NCBI RefSeq assembly: GCF_900497805.2
Contig: NW_020954599.1
Coordinates: 40,538,227-40,602,226, forward strand
Length of the DNA: 64,000 nucleotides
Direction of reading: 5' to 3'
Source of the DNA: Vombatus ursinus
Taxonomy: Eukaryota > Chordata > Mammalia > Diprotodontia > Vombatidae
In this document: piece by piece, positions 22,560-33,480 of the stretch
Layout: each line of letters starts with the position of its first letter
Numbering within the stretch: the stretch's first letter is position 1
Program-made: the position numbers and the translations under genes
The notes under the pieces: generated by a model
Told to the model about the DNA's origin: nothing
Seen by the model: only the letters and a program-made list of their open reading frames with translations
Databases searched by the model: none

Positions 22560-23260
22560 TTCGAATTAATGATTTCAGGAAACGAGTTTTGAGCCAAAAT
22601 ATATTTACCTAAGCAATCTTTTAAAATGTGCTTTAAATTTCAAGGTTACTTTTTAAAATTTGGGACCAAGAATTTTTAATTGACCAGATTTTCCCTGGCC
22701 TTTCGTTTGCATTTGTCTTCAGTTTTCTAAAATTAGATTCTCCTACCCCTTAACTAAGGGCCTCCGTGCTCAATGTTTCAAGATAAAGTTATTATTGTTG
22801 CCACCATACCCATGGCTGACTCAGACTCGAAAAAAATATTCTTCTCCAATTTCTGATAACATCATAAACAACACTGCTCTACAAAAAAATGCCTGATAAA
22901 ATGCCGAGCCATTTGAAGTCCCTGATAAACAAAACCATCAGCGTTAATTCAGTTAATTTGAAACATGTGAAAATAAGGAGGGTTTTGCCAAATGTCAGGG
23001 AATAGGCTGGATTGGAAAATGCATGTTGTTTTCAAGCTTCCACAAGGATGCTACAAGCCTTGGGGAGCGAGGAAAAGAATGAAGAGTCACATTTAGAATA
23101 TCTCCGCAGAGTGCTTTCAAAGTTCTAGGCTTTTCCAAAGGCTTTGAGTAACTTTGTGTGCATATGTCTTCCAAATGAATGAGTTGTGGGTCAAGAAAGG
23201 GAAAGGAACCATAGCTGCTGGCCTGGTGAATAGCAAGGATTCCTTTCTTTTCCCATCTAA
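22560..23260. other. Single-copy stretch, candidate conserved non-coding DNA
   Basis: No repeat recognised over about 700 bases, which is unusual here. It has scattered CpGs ('gaaacgagttt', 'gactcgaaaaa', 'atgccgagcc', 'cagcgttaattcag') and homeodomain-like TAATT motifs ('cgaattaatgatttc', 'gttaattcagttaatttg'). No open frame with coding character. Regulatory function is inference only. Confidence 0.4.
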
Positions 23261-23261
23261 A

Positions 23262-23508
23262 GGTAGCTTTGGCCTGCAAGGTTTAGAATCAGGAAGACCT
23301 GAGTTTGAATTCTTCCTCAGACTCTTACTAGCTGTGTGACCTTGGGCAAATTATTTAACCTCTTCTGGCCTCAGTTTCCTCATGTGTAAAATGGGGATAA
23401 TAATATACCTACCTCACAGGGTTGTTGTGAAGCTCAAATGACATTAATGTGTAAACCTTGCATAGCTGTGCTTCACAAACCTTATAGTGCTATATAAATG
23501 CTAGCTTT
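23262..23508 (+). repeat. THER1/MIR SINE, sense
   Basis: 'gagtttgaattcttcctcag', 'tagctgtgtgaccttgggca', 'cctcagtttcctcatgtgta' and 'tgctatataaatgctagctt'. Near full length. Confidence 0.88.
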
Positions 23509-23608
23509 AATTCCTCTCTAGTAAGCTTTTTAAGTTATGCATAGGTTTTTTCACAGTAGAAGGAAACAATTTTGTCACGTTTATAAAAGGTTGTTTTAGA
23601 CAATGACA

Positions 23609-23652
23609 GGTATCATACCTGTAACTGGAAGGTACCATACCTGTAACTGGAA
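23609..23652. repeat. 22-bp tandem duplication
   Basis: Two adjacent copies of a 22-base unit starting 'ggtatcatacctgtaac' and 'ggtaccatacctgtaac', differing at one base, at the edge of the next SINE. Confidence 0.9.
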
Positions 23653-23815
23653 GGTACCGTAGAGGCCGTGTAATCCTCCTTCCTTGTTTTACAAATGAGG
23701 AAACTGAGGGTGACTTGCTCAAGTTCAAAAGGTAGTAAATCATCAGAAGTAGGATTTGAACCCAAATCCTCTGACTAAAGAGTCAATACTCTTTCCACTA
23801 TACAGTCTGCCTCCC
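23631..23815 (-). repeat. MIR3-like SINE, antisense
   Basis: 'ggaaggtaccgtagaggccg', 'acaaatgaggaaactgaggg', 'aggatttgaacccaaatcct' and 'actctttccactatacagtc' are in antisense MIR3 order. Confidence 0.8.
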
Positions 23816-24370
23816 AAGAAGAGGGGAGGGCCTACTGGCTTCTTCCCAACCACACAAACACATATCATGACCTTCATTTTCCATTGTTTTCATTTCTCTC
23901 TTCAAACTGATTCCTTCTGCCATTGTTGCTGAAGTATTTGCTCTGAGGTCACTTTATTTTGATTATTTCTCTTGGTTTCTGTACAGCATGTGGATTCTTG
24001 GCCCATGAAATGAAAATGACAAGTGAGTCTTAGTTCTTTTCACTGCGTTGGCCTAAAATCCTTGTGTGTCCCAATCCTCGTCAGTCACATTTTTATGCTT
24101 CCAGGGGTGTTAAGTCAGGGTAATGTTACATAGAATTCCCTGTTGCCTCTGTGTCATCTCTTTTCTCCGTCCAAATCTGCCAGTCACTTTTGCACGAGAC
24201 ACACTAACAAATTCCTCCCATCACATAACGATTGATCCTGTTCATATCTCATTTGAAGTAGCCTAGAGTAGAGGCAAGAGTCCTGAATTTGAGGTCAGAC
24301 CACCCTTGGCCAAATCACCTAGCTTCTCTGGGTCTCTATTTTTTTTAAGAAACTCCTTTAGCAAGCACTC
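23815..24370. other. Single-copy stretch, no gene seen
   Basis: No confident repeat. 23,930-24,250 is balanced in base composition with some CpGs, but no exon can be called. Confidence 0.4.
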
Positions 24371-24374
24371 CTTT

Positions 24375-24553
24375 GGGGCAGCTAGATGGCACAGTGCATA
24401 GAGCACTGGCCCTGAAGTCAGGAGAACCTGAGTAAGAATCTGGCCTCTGATACATAACACTCACTAGCTGTGACTCTGGGCAAGTCACTTAACCCCAATT
24501 GCCTCACTAAAAAACAAACAAACATACAAACAAAACAAAACAAAACAATAAAA
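24375..24553 (+). repeat. WSINE-type SINE, sense
   Basis: 'ggggcagctagatggcacag' head, 'gagcactggccctgaagtca', 'gggcaagtcacttaacccca' and an A-rich tail (24510-24550). This short SINE without an L2-like tail is the young type typical of Australian marsupials. Confidence 0.85.
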
Positions 24554-24898
24554 ACCTTCCCAAATTCTAGGATTAGCTGTGGCATTAAATTCAATTGAAC
24601 ATTCATTGAGCGCTTACTATATGCAAGGCCTTGTGCTAGAATTAGTGGATTCAAAGACATAAACAAGTTTTCCTTTAAGAAGTTTACATTTTAAAAGGAA
24701 TTAACTACTTGCCCACAAATGTATGTAGGGCATTGGATGGATCAGAGAAGGGAAGGGACTGGAGCTGAGCTTTGAGGAAGACCAGAAGTTACATCCCAGG
24801 TCTGGAACATGACTGATACAAATACACAGAGGTAAGAGATGGAAAGAACTAAGAGTCCAGTTTGCCTAGGACATAGTTTTGGTGAAGGGGTATAGCAT

Positions 24899-25547
24899 TG
24901 CTATGGGAGCAATATTTCTCCTCTGAGTTCACGAGGTAAGTATGTGTGCCAGAAATATTTACCAAAATGCAGAAATAATAGAGGAAAAACCTAGGTTTTA
25001 TTTTATGTTCACAGATAGGTTCAGACCTCAGAGAAAATAGTAAACCTGAACAACCATTAGGATTCTTATAAGTCCTTTTATAGACAGAATTATGTCAGAG
25101 TAGCAGAGAAATAATTCTTTTCTATATTGCAATCTTGTACATTTCTTTTTGACCATAAAAGTTAAAGAAAAGATAGACCCATAATCCCAAGTTTCCTTCA
25201 ATGTCATAAAAGTTGAACAAACTTAAAGTCATAATCTCATATATAAACAAACCTAGTTAAACAGACACTATAGGTAAACCAAGTCAGGTTATAAAATTAT
25301 ATTTAGAGGGTTCGCAAATAGGTTGAACAAGGGGAAAGATTTACATTTTGCCAAGTAATCAGGGACAATTGAAATTCTTCCTCTGGCTTCTTATCTAAGG
25401 AACATTTAAGGCTTTAAGTAAATTTTCACATTTTATGGGACCGGTTTTGGTCAGCTAAAGTTAATATTAATAAAAGATAGTCTTTTAGCTAACCAAAAGT
25501 TGTAGGAGGAATAAAAAATAATTAAAAAATTAAAAATTCCTATTACA
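24899..25547 (-). mobile_element. Solo LTR (fossil), family uncertain
   Basis: The inserted segment reads TG...CA in both directions if taken as 24899-25547. On the minus strand it carries a TATA-like 'ctataaaagg' and a downstream poly(A)-signal-like 'aaaataaaa', in LTR order. No internal region remains. No clean target-site duplication was found, so the end at 24899 may be off by tens of bases. It lies inside an L2, so it is younger than that L2. Confidence 0.55.
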
Positions 25548-26210
25548 CTTTGAAATAGTACTAGAAAGGGAACTGGGAATCAGATTATAGTGAAATTGAG
25601 GGGAAACTTATGTGTCAGGCCAAGGAGTTTGTGTTTTGTCTGGTCAGCGAAGGGGAACCACCGAAGTTTTCTGAGCAGAATATTGCCAGATCTGTGTCTT
25701 AGAAAAATTATTTTAGGAATTTCTATTGAGGATGACTTAGAGAAGGGAGAAACTAGAAGCAAAGAAAACCAACCAGCAAGCTTTTACAGTAGTCTTGCTG
25801 AAAAGTGAAGAGGGTATGAACTAGAATGTGGACTGAATGATTGAAGAGAAGACAGATGTGAATGATGGACTTGACGATTGGATGTGGAGATGAGGGAAGG
25901 GAAAAAGCCATAAATGATTCCAAGCTTACGAATCTTGGTGACCAAGAAGATGGTTGTGCCTTCAATATGAAAATGGAAATATGGAAGTATGGAGGGAAAG
26001 ATAATGACTTTTGTTTTGAATATATTGAGTTTGCAATGCTTCCAGGATATCCAGAAATCGCTATCCAGTAGGCAACTGATGGTGTGTTTCTGGGGGTCAG
26101 CATAGAGATTGGATTGGAATTATAGATTTGGGAATCGTCTGGGTAGAGTTGATACTTGAATGCCTGGTAGTTGATGAGATTTCCAAGAGAAATTGTGTAG
26201 ACAATGTGGC

Positions 26211-26454
26211 AAGAGAATTATTATTATTATTATTATTTTATCACAAGAGAGATTTTTTTTAAATGGCCTAGGACATTTACTGCTGCTTCCTAAAATCTTT
26301 TCTTTCTCTTCAAGGAGCTCTCCCTGGAGAGAACCTAGGACCATACATGTCTTCTATTGAAACCAAGAAAGAAAAAGATCTCTCCTCTCTCAAGTTCTTA
26401 CCAGCTCCCTCATGTACCCCTCATGTGGGCACTGAATAATCACTTTTCATTAAT
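26211..26454. other. Unplaced insert in L2, with (TTA)n
   Basis: A short TTA run (26217-26237), then sequence with no L2 similarity, then L2 resumes. It could be a decayed SINE or LTR piece. Confidence 0.4.
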
Positions 26455-27099
26455 GAAGAAAGATCAAGGAGAATGAGGATTGAGAAAAGGTCATTGTCTT
26501 TTTTTTTAGGAATAAATTTAAGGTGGTCTTTAGCAATCAAAAGATATTCAGGAGTCATGGACTACAAGTAGTTTCAGTCAAATAGTAGGGTAAGAAGCCA
26601 AAAAATTGAGTAGGGGCATATCTATTATGTTAGATTAAAAGAGATTGAGAAATGAGATGATGGAGGCAGTAAGTATAAGTGTTACTTTCTAGGAGTCTGG
26701 AAATGAAAGGCACAAGAGTTAGAGGAAGATAGCTTGAGCCAATGACAGAGTCAAGCGAAGGTTTTTAAAGGCTCAGGTAAGCCTTAACATGATTGATAGA
26801 CAGCAGAGCAACAGCAGAGAGGGAGTGATTGAAGATGAGAGAGAGAAATCATTATAGAGAGGTATTATATCAACTTCAGAGAAAATGGATCTAGATGTAA
26901 CCTTGGGTCCTTGAAGGAATGTATATCACGACTGGAAGTACATGGTCTGATTTGACTGGTAGTGGTAGTCAGGGCTTTGGAATTTGACTTTTGATCTTCT
27001 TTTCCTGTTTTTCTCTTTTTCTAGTGTTTCATGAATCAGGAGCAGTCTACAAGTCCAATCTGTCCTAGGTTGTGAGGCAGAATGTTGGAATGGAAAGGA

Positions 27100-27870
27100 C
27101 AAAGAGTTATTAAACTGCCTATGCCCTTTGACCCAGCAATAACACTTTAGGTCTACTTCCAAGATGATTAGGGAAAAAGGAAAAGAATCTATGTGTTCTA
27201 AAATATTTGTAGCAGGTTTCTTTGTAGAGGCAAAGAACTGGAAATTGGGGTGCGATGCCTATCAAGTGGAGAATGGCTGAACAAGTTGTAGTATATGATT
27301 GTGATGGAATAACTACTGTGCTATAAGAAATGATGATCTCAATGACGTTAGAAAAACATGGATTGACTTGCATGAAATAATGAAGAGCAAATAAGCAGAA
27401 CCAAGAGAACCTCGTATATAGTAACAGCAATATTGTTTTAAGAACAATTTTGATTGAATAAGTCATTTTGACTATTAAAAATACCCAAATTAACTACAAA
27501 GGATATATGAAAGAATATGGTATCTTCATCCAGAGAAAAACTGATAAATAGAAGTATGTATAGTATAGTATATATGTGCATATATATGTATAGATAGATA
27601 CATAGATATAAATATATATATATATATATGTATATACACACATACATATTTGTGTCTAATGGTAGCCATGTCTAGGGTAGGTGGGGGAGAGAAGAAAAAG
27701 AGGAAAAAAAAGAAGAAATTTATATACTTTATTTTATTTATTTAAAAGGAATGGCAAGTTGTACACAATAAATTTGGAGTCTCATGTGCAATCATCTTTT
27801 TTTATTATACTATGTTATGGAAACTTTTGTTTTCTTCTATAATTTAAAAATAAAAATTTTTTAAATGATA
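27100..27870 (+). mobile_element. L1 3' UTR, sense
   Basis: 'tatgccctttgacccagcaa', 'gtggagaatggctgaacaag', 'gtgctataagaaatgatgat', 'gtaacagcaatattgtttta', 'tgtgtctaatggtagccatg' and 'actatgttatggaaactttt' give the L1 3' UTR in order, ending in an A-rich tail. A TA-rich microsatellite lies at 27560-27650. Confidence 0.85.
27560..27650. repeat. (TA)n/(TATG)n microsatellite inside L1 3' UTR
   Basis: It sits between 'aaatagaagtatgtatag' and 'atttgtgtctaatggtagcc', the same place as the one at 21437-21530. Confidence 0.88.
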
Positions 27871-27884
27871 AAAATAAGAGAAAA

Positions 27885-28030
27885 AACACTGGCTGGATTC
27901 AGAGAACCTGGATCCAAATCCTGCCTCTGCCACTTACTACTTGTGTGACCTCAAGAAAATTCAATATCTGCTTCCTCACCTGCAAAATGGAGAGGTCAGA
28001 TGAGTTGATCTCCTAGGCCCCTTCCAACAG
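27885..28030 (+). repeat. MIR SINE, sense
   Basis: 'gatccaaatcctgcctctgc', 'cttactacttgtgtgacctc', 'tcctcacctgcaaaatggag' and 'ctcctaggccccttccaaca' follow MIR order. Confidence 0.78.
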
Positions 28031-28685
28031 CAAAATGATAATCCTTCCCTGTTAATCAATTGAGCAGTATGGGAAGCCTGGGTGCTACCCCCCCCTCCAA
28101 TCTTCTTTGTGAATAGAGATGGACAAAAGTCCTCTTTAGCTGAGCAGAGGAACAATCAGGAATCTCTTTCCTCAGTCTCTATCCCCATTTTTTTTTCTCT
28201 TGAGTGCCAAAGACAGATCATGTGACTTGCCACGTATATGCCCTTGGAAGAGTGGGAATTATCGACAGGCAACAATCAACTCTGACTGGTTAACAATTAG
28301 TTGAGAGAATTAATATTGTAAAGAGAGGTGGACCTATTCTACTGAAGGGCTGGGGGATATGACTTTGATTATGTCACTCATGGAGTGACACTATCTCAAG
28401 TCAGACCACTAGCAATCTAGACAAAGGATCTACCCCACCACAGAGCCTACCTGAGTGGAACACAATGGGCTGGGATTTACCTTAGATTAAATTCTTCATA
28501 AGGTTCTCTAGTTGGTTGGGATCTCCTACCCAGGATCAAAAAAGCATGTACCCTGTGAATTGGACAATCTCATTCATCAACAATATCCTCCGGAGACTTA
28601 AAAACAACTGAACAACAGGTTTCTGGTTTCTAAATGAAGAAATAAGAAGGGAAAACCTCAATCCTTAATTTAATAATTAATTATT
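28030..28685. other. Unassigned stretch
   Basis: No confident repeat or exon. Near 28370-28390 'gtcactcatggagtgac' is a short palindrome (arms 'gtcactc' and 'gagtgac'). Confidence 0.4.
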
Positions 28686-28689
28686 AATA

Positions 28690-29095
28690 TGAGTGAAACA
28701 ATCATTTCTCTCAGTATCTGAAACTCAACATGTACAAAATTGAACTTGTTGTCTTTTCCCCCATTTCCTAACTTCCCCATTACTATTGAGAGTACCTTCA
28801 TCCTTCCAGTTACCCAAGCTTGCAACCAGGTTATCATCCTGGATTTCTGACTCTCTCTCACCTGCCATATCCAATCAGTTGCTAAGCCCTATTGAGTCTA
28901 CCTCAATAATCATTCTTGTATATGCTCCCTTCTCTCTTCTGACACTGTCACAAACCTGGTGTAGGCCATCAGTAACTCAGGCCTAACTTATTGTAATAGC
29001 CTACTGGTTAATGTTCCTGTCTTATTTCTCCCTACTCCAATCCATCATCCACTCAGCTGTCAAACTGCTCTTCCATTAAGTTTGACCATGTATCT
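28690..29095 (+). mobile_element. L2/L3 (CR1-clade) LINE relic, sense
   Basis: 'ctgaaactcaacatgtacaa' (RT 'LKLNMSKTE'), 'ggttatcatcctggatttct' ('LGVILDFSLS'), 'ccaatcagttgctaagccct' and 'taacttattgtaatagccta' (diverged 'LDYCNSL') are in CR1/L3 order. Frames are broken. Confidence 0.75.
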
Positions 29096-29436
29096 AAAGT
29101 CCCCTCTCCCCACCCCTTCTCCAAGGGATCCTGTGATTCTTGACAGGAAGAGAAGCAGGAGATTGTTCTGTTCTCTTCAAAAAGAGGGGGTATCAGGCTA
29201 GAATTATATCTATATGCTCCCTTACAATGTGGAGATATCATTTTTTAGGTTCAAGCTAAATTCTTGATCACTATTATCACTATTTCTTAATGGGGAAGAC
29301 GGGTCCTAAGCTTTAAATTCAAGGCTTAACTCCCTTCCTATCAAGTGACAGTTTCACAATGAACACATATAGCAAATAACAAAGAAACCCATTTATCCAA
29401 ATTGAGAGCAAAATGGAAATCGGAAGCATATATTTA
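29095..29436. other. Unassigned stretch
   Basis: No gene or confident repeat. Confidence 0.4.
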
Positions 29437-29664
29437 CATATAAATCCTCATATATATGTATATATATATATACTTTGTGTGTGTATATGTACCTATATAT
29501 GTATATATAGATACACAGACACACGCACATATATCCTCTCTAACTGATATATAAGCTCTATATAGAGTCATGTGTATATATGTTAATATATGTATATATG
29601 TATATGCATATATATACACATATACATATACATACACACACACATACACATACACACACATCAG
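29437..29664. repeat. (TA/TG/CA)n compound microsatellite
   Basis: About 230 bases of mixed TATATG, ACACAT and CACA units interrupted by a few unique bases. It makes the Tyr/Val/Ile-rich minus-strand open frame. Confidence 0.9.
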
Positions 29665-30935
29665 ATAAGAGAGAGAGTTCCAGATCTCATCTAAGGGGCA
29701 ATCACCCGAAGTCTCTAGTATAGTAATCTGGGCATAGGGACATGATTAATGTTCCATACTTGGCTTCTTCCCAGAGTTTTTCACCCTTCATGGTTCTGAA
29801 AAGAGTGTCCTGTGTATCTTTCTCTTGATGCTGGAAGCCAGAAGAACTGCAAGAGAGTCACTAGCCCTGATCTCTCTTCCCACCTACTCTCAACATTCAG
29901 GTGTGGGGCATTGATCTCTACCGATGAGGAGAGAGTCCCACGTCAAAGAGTTTTGGGATTTGGGATTCTCATTACATTATTAACCAAAGTGTGGAAGGCT
30001 TGTGATCTCTGTGAGTGAAAAAGCTGTCCATACAACTTTTGAAGTATTAATGTCTTGTGGTTATGAGCTTTACATTCGATTTAAAATACTATTATAATCA
30101 GAAAATTATGGACTTCTAGATCTAGAAAGAAACTTGGAAATCATTTAATCTAAACACCATTTATCTAACATCCAAATGGAGTATTTTCTATGCTGAATGT
30201 ATAGAAATGATTCCATATACATCAAGGGCTTTCTAGGTTATATAATCAGCAGACTAATAGAATTTTAAAAGTGTCTCAGGGATTGATATGCCTATCTTGT
30301 TTTGTTTGCAGTATCCTAGGTGAATTCATGAACTTATCTCATATTAGTTATTACTTCTGGCTAAGCCATTATCTGTTTCCTTAGTTTTTATCTGCAAAAA
30401 TTTTAGACATCCATCATGGTTAATGAGCCAGATTGACCCTGGAAGAAAGGTAGGCACCTATGGAAACCTATTATTTCTACTAGGCAATAAAAAAGTGACT
30501 TTTTAGTCAATTCCTGCTTTATAACCTGAAAATGGTCATTTACTTCTAAATGTGATTCTCTGATAGGCACTAATATTCTGGGAGAGTCTGGCTTAATGAA
30601 GCTCAATAGAGCTTATTTCTGTCCATCATTTGAAAGATGGGTCATGCCAGATCCATGGAGCTGTTATGACAGTAATGATATGTGTTTACAGTACTCTTAC
30701 TCCTTGACAAATTCACTGAGTTGGATTTCTGTATCTTCTCAAATAAGAGATAACAAGGGATGATCCTGGACAGAAAGCAAAATCAGGGAGTATGCCTTCA
30801 ACTCTCCTTTATCTGTCCTATTTCATTCTCTGCCACCACACTTTTCTCTTTCTCCTCTTCCACATTCCTTTCAGAGATCCCCTTCACATCAAATCTTGCT
30901 TCAGCAATGATATCAAATCAGTCACTTACAACTTA
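29665..30935. other. Mostly unassigned, with a trace of MIR3
   Basis: A short antisense MIR3-like piece may lie at 30105-30190 ('ctagatctagaaagaaactt'). The rest shows no repeat or exon that I can support. Confidence 0.4.
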
Positions 30936-31143
30936 GGGCAAGGGTTTTTAACCGAGGGTCCATGGATATATTTCAAGAGGTGTGTGAACTTAGATGGGGA
31001 AAAAATACATCTTTATTTTCACTAACCTTTAAATGAAATTTAGCATTTACTTCAATTTTGAATAGAGACAACAATATGCAAGGGCCCTTGGGCTTCAACA
31101 GACAGTGAAAGGAGTCCAACAAAAAGTTAAAAACCTCTGTCCC
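30936..31143. mobile_element. 208-bp non-autonomous DNA transposon
   Basis: Terminal inverted repeats: the left end 'gggcaagggtttttaacc' matches the reverse complement of the right end, 'gggacagaggtttttaac', with small differences. TA dinucleotides flank both ends (30934-30935 and 31144-31145), as for Tc1/mariner-type insertion. No transposase is encoded. The TA flanks could also be chance. Confidence 0.65.
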
Positions 31144-31144
31144 T

Positions 31145-31690
31145 AGGTATATTTAAGTCTTTTATACACTTTTTCTCATTGATAAATAAAGAGAAGGCTT
31201 TGCCTGACACCTGTTAGAGGAATTTTGAGCATAAACTCACTTACCTGAAATCATACTATGTCTAAGTAATCTCCTCTGTCTTTTTATAAGTTCAGTCCTG
31301 CAGTTAAGCAAACTCATGAGCATAAATTGGAATCTCTGACTTTCATGTACCATAGAAATTATTATATATAGTTTCCCCCTACACTTAGGGGGATTTCTAA
31401 AATTTGTCCTTTTGATACCTTTTTTTGGACACGAGATGAATATTGCTACATTCATTCCTATTAATTTAGTGAATCAGTGCAGAATGACTTTAGGAATTTC
31501 ATAGATTTTTCATCTCATCATTGTTGGTGCTCCCCACCATGATGCAGAACATCTCCTCCTGTGTAGCTGTTGTCAATGTGCTCCCATCAGTCCTCTACTA
31601 GGCATCCACTCAACTTGGAGAGGGAAACAGTTCTTCTAGATTTCTTGACATTGCAAGAGTGCTGATGGAACATACAACAATTCTATCACC
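31145..31690. other. Unassigned stretch
   Basis: No gene or confident repeat. Confidence 0.4.
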
Positions 31691-31955
31691 TAGTCAGCTA
31701 GGTGGTACAGGGGATAGAATGCTAGACCTGGAATATAGAAGTCCTGTGTTCAAATTCAGACACTGTGTGACCCTAGGCAAGCCTACTTCAGTTTCCTCAT
31801 CTGTAAAATAGGGATAATAATAGCATCCATCTCCTAGGGTTATTGTGAGGATCAAATGAGATACTATTTGTAAAATGTTAATAAAATTGCTAATGTAAAG
31901 CAATAACATTTGCAAATGTTGAAGCACTCTATAAATACTGTTATTATTCCCCTTC
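31690..31955 (+). repeat. THER1/MIR SINE, sense
   Basis: 'gtcagctaggtggtacaggg' head, 'tcctgtgttcaaattcagac', 'cagtttcctcatctgtaaaa' and the tail 'agcactctataaatactgtt'. The stretch 31955-32245 holds nothing recognised. Confidence 0.85.
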
Positions 31956-32244
31956 TTGCTTCGTGACCAGCTCCCCTCTTTTCCTAGTCTAACATTGCTT
32001 TAATAGCATCTTCTGTAACACTTCCCCTGCCTAACATTTTGTTGGTGAGAGTGGAGTAGAATTACCCAACTTGGTTACACATCCAAGCAAATACAACAAA
32101 TGTCTAAATGTGTGAATTCTTTTTGTATTGAATAGGACTTCTGTGGTGACAGCTCTGTGGCCAAATGATGCTCCTCAATGTTGCAGTATTGTTACACGTA
32201 AGAAGAAGTTCTGACTTAGACGTGTTCAGTCATAATCCCACCTG

Positions 32245-32478
32245 TTGTTGAGTTGTTTCAGTCATGTCCAACTCTTTGTGACCCCATTTTGGAGTTTTCC
32301 TGGAAAAGCTACTGGAGTGGTTTGCCATTTCCTTCTCCAGTTCACTTTACAGATGAGGAAACTGAGGCAAACAGGGTTAAGTGATTTTCCCAGGGTCACA
32401 TAGCTAGTGTCTGAGGCTAGATTTGAACTCATGATGTCTTCCTATTTCTAAGCTCACTGCTCTATCCACAGAGGGCAA
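32245..32478 (-). repeat. Mar1 CORE-SINE, antisense
   Basis: 'ttgagttgtttcagtcatgt', 'ccaactctttgtgaccccat', 'actggagtggtttgccattt' and 'cactgctctatccacagagg' form a complete reverse-complement Mar1. Confidence 0.9.
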
Positions 32479-32504
32479 CTACTATATAGATAACCCATTT
32501 ATGC

Positions 32505-32755
32505 CCACTAATAATAGCTAGCATTTATATAGCACTTTAAGGTTTACAAAGTACTTTAAAATACAAGCTCGTTTTATTTTCTACAATGACCCAGGAAAGT
32601 CGGTGCTGTTACTAATCGTATTTTATAGAATATAAAACTGAGTCAGATAGAGACTTGCCCAAGGTCCCATAATTATTAAGTATCTGATGTAAGATTGAAT
32701 TCAGGTCTTCTGACATTCAGTTCTAGATCTCTGTTCACTGAGCCCCCTAGAAGCT
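32505..32755 (-). repeat. THER1/MIR SINE, antisense
   Basis: 'atagctagcatttatatagc', 'actttaaggtttacaaagta', 'cttgcccaaggtcccataat' and 'ttgaattcaggtcttctgac' are in order and near full length. Confidence 0.88.
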
Positions 32756-33480
32756 CCTCTCCATTTCTTGAAATGACTTGAAACTTGAATTCTTTGGAAA
32801 CTGTGATGCCTTATGGTTTACATCAATATCGCTTCATTAGAAGAATTTTTGTTTCACAATAGACCTATGATTTCATTGATGTAGGGAAGTCTTGGTGAGG
32901 AAACAGCCTTTACCAATGCAGAACAATGACTGTTTTTATAGCTTAGATTTTTAGGGAGTTGCCCAAGGTTACTGAGAAATTATCTGACATGCCCAGGGAG
33001 ATGCCCTGAGTAATTAAAAATGGTTTTACGACTTCCCAAAGATAATCTAGATGGCTTTCTCTTATGTGATTCTAGGTCCGGTACCAGTGCTACAGGTTAT
33101 CCTTCCAACTGCATATTAGAGTCCCAGTGATAGGAATTCTTCATCTTCTTATTATGTCCTGTCTAATCAGTTCGGCTGAGTCCTTTTGGGTGTTTATAAA
33201 CCTTGCTGATTAAGTTCTTCGGTGGTTTGGGGCTTGATTCAATCAGCGCAATGCAGCATAAAACAGAAACATGTTGAAGACCTCATCACCTGTAACATAT
33301 TTCCCTTCCATTAGAACTCTGCACTGGATATCCTCTCTGACAGTGGAAAAGATCTTTGTATTGAATATGTGCCTATTTCATGACTCACTTGATATTAAAA
33401 ATCAGAGCAAACTTCTATGATTTTAGTATGCTCGAGAAGTACTTTGACGAAAAAAACTCTTTAAGGTGGCATTTTGCTCT
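32755..33480. other. Single-copy stretch, candidate conserved non-coding DNA
   Basis: No repeat recognised. 33000-33300 keeps CpGs ('ggtccggtacc', 'agttcggctgag', 'gttcttcggtgg', 'cagcgcaatgcag') and motif-like TGATTAAG and TTTATAAA. No coding frame stands out. Confidence 0.4.

Larger units (their letters stand above)
24583..26910 (-). mobile_element. L2/CR1-clade LINE, split three ways
   Basis: Antisense L2 sequence runs from the reversed terminus (24583, 'cattcattgagcgcttacta') to 24897, resumes at 25548-26210 and again at 26455-26910. It is cut by a solo LTR (24899-25547) and by an unplaced 244-base segment. The 26455 part keeps 'atcaaggagaatgaggattg' and 'agaaaaggtcattg', antisense to the RT 'LLDLS.AFD' region. 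It underlies the spurious open frames at 25580-26344. Confidence 0.8.

Noticed and set aside
24375-24450. tRNA-like box A/B sequence at SINE heads
   Set aside because: The tRNA similarity belongs to SINE promoters. No cloverleaf with acceptor and anticodon stems can be drawn, so no tRNA gene is called here or at the other SINEs.
28365-28395. Short palindrome 'gtcactcatggagtgac' as a transcription factor site
   Set aside because: Arms of seven bases occur often by chance and nothing else marks the site.
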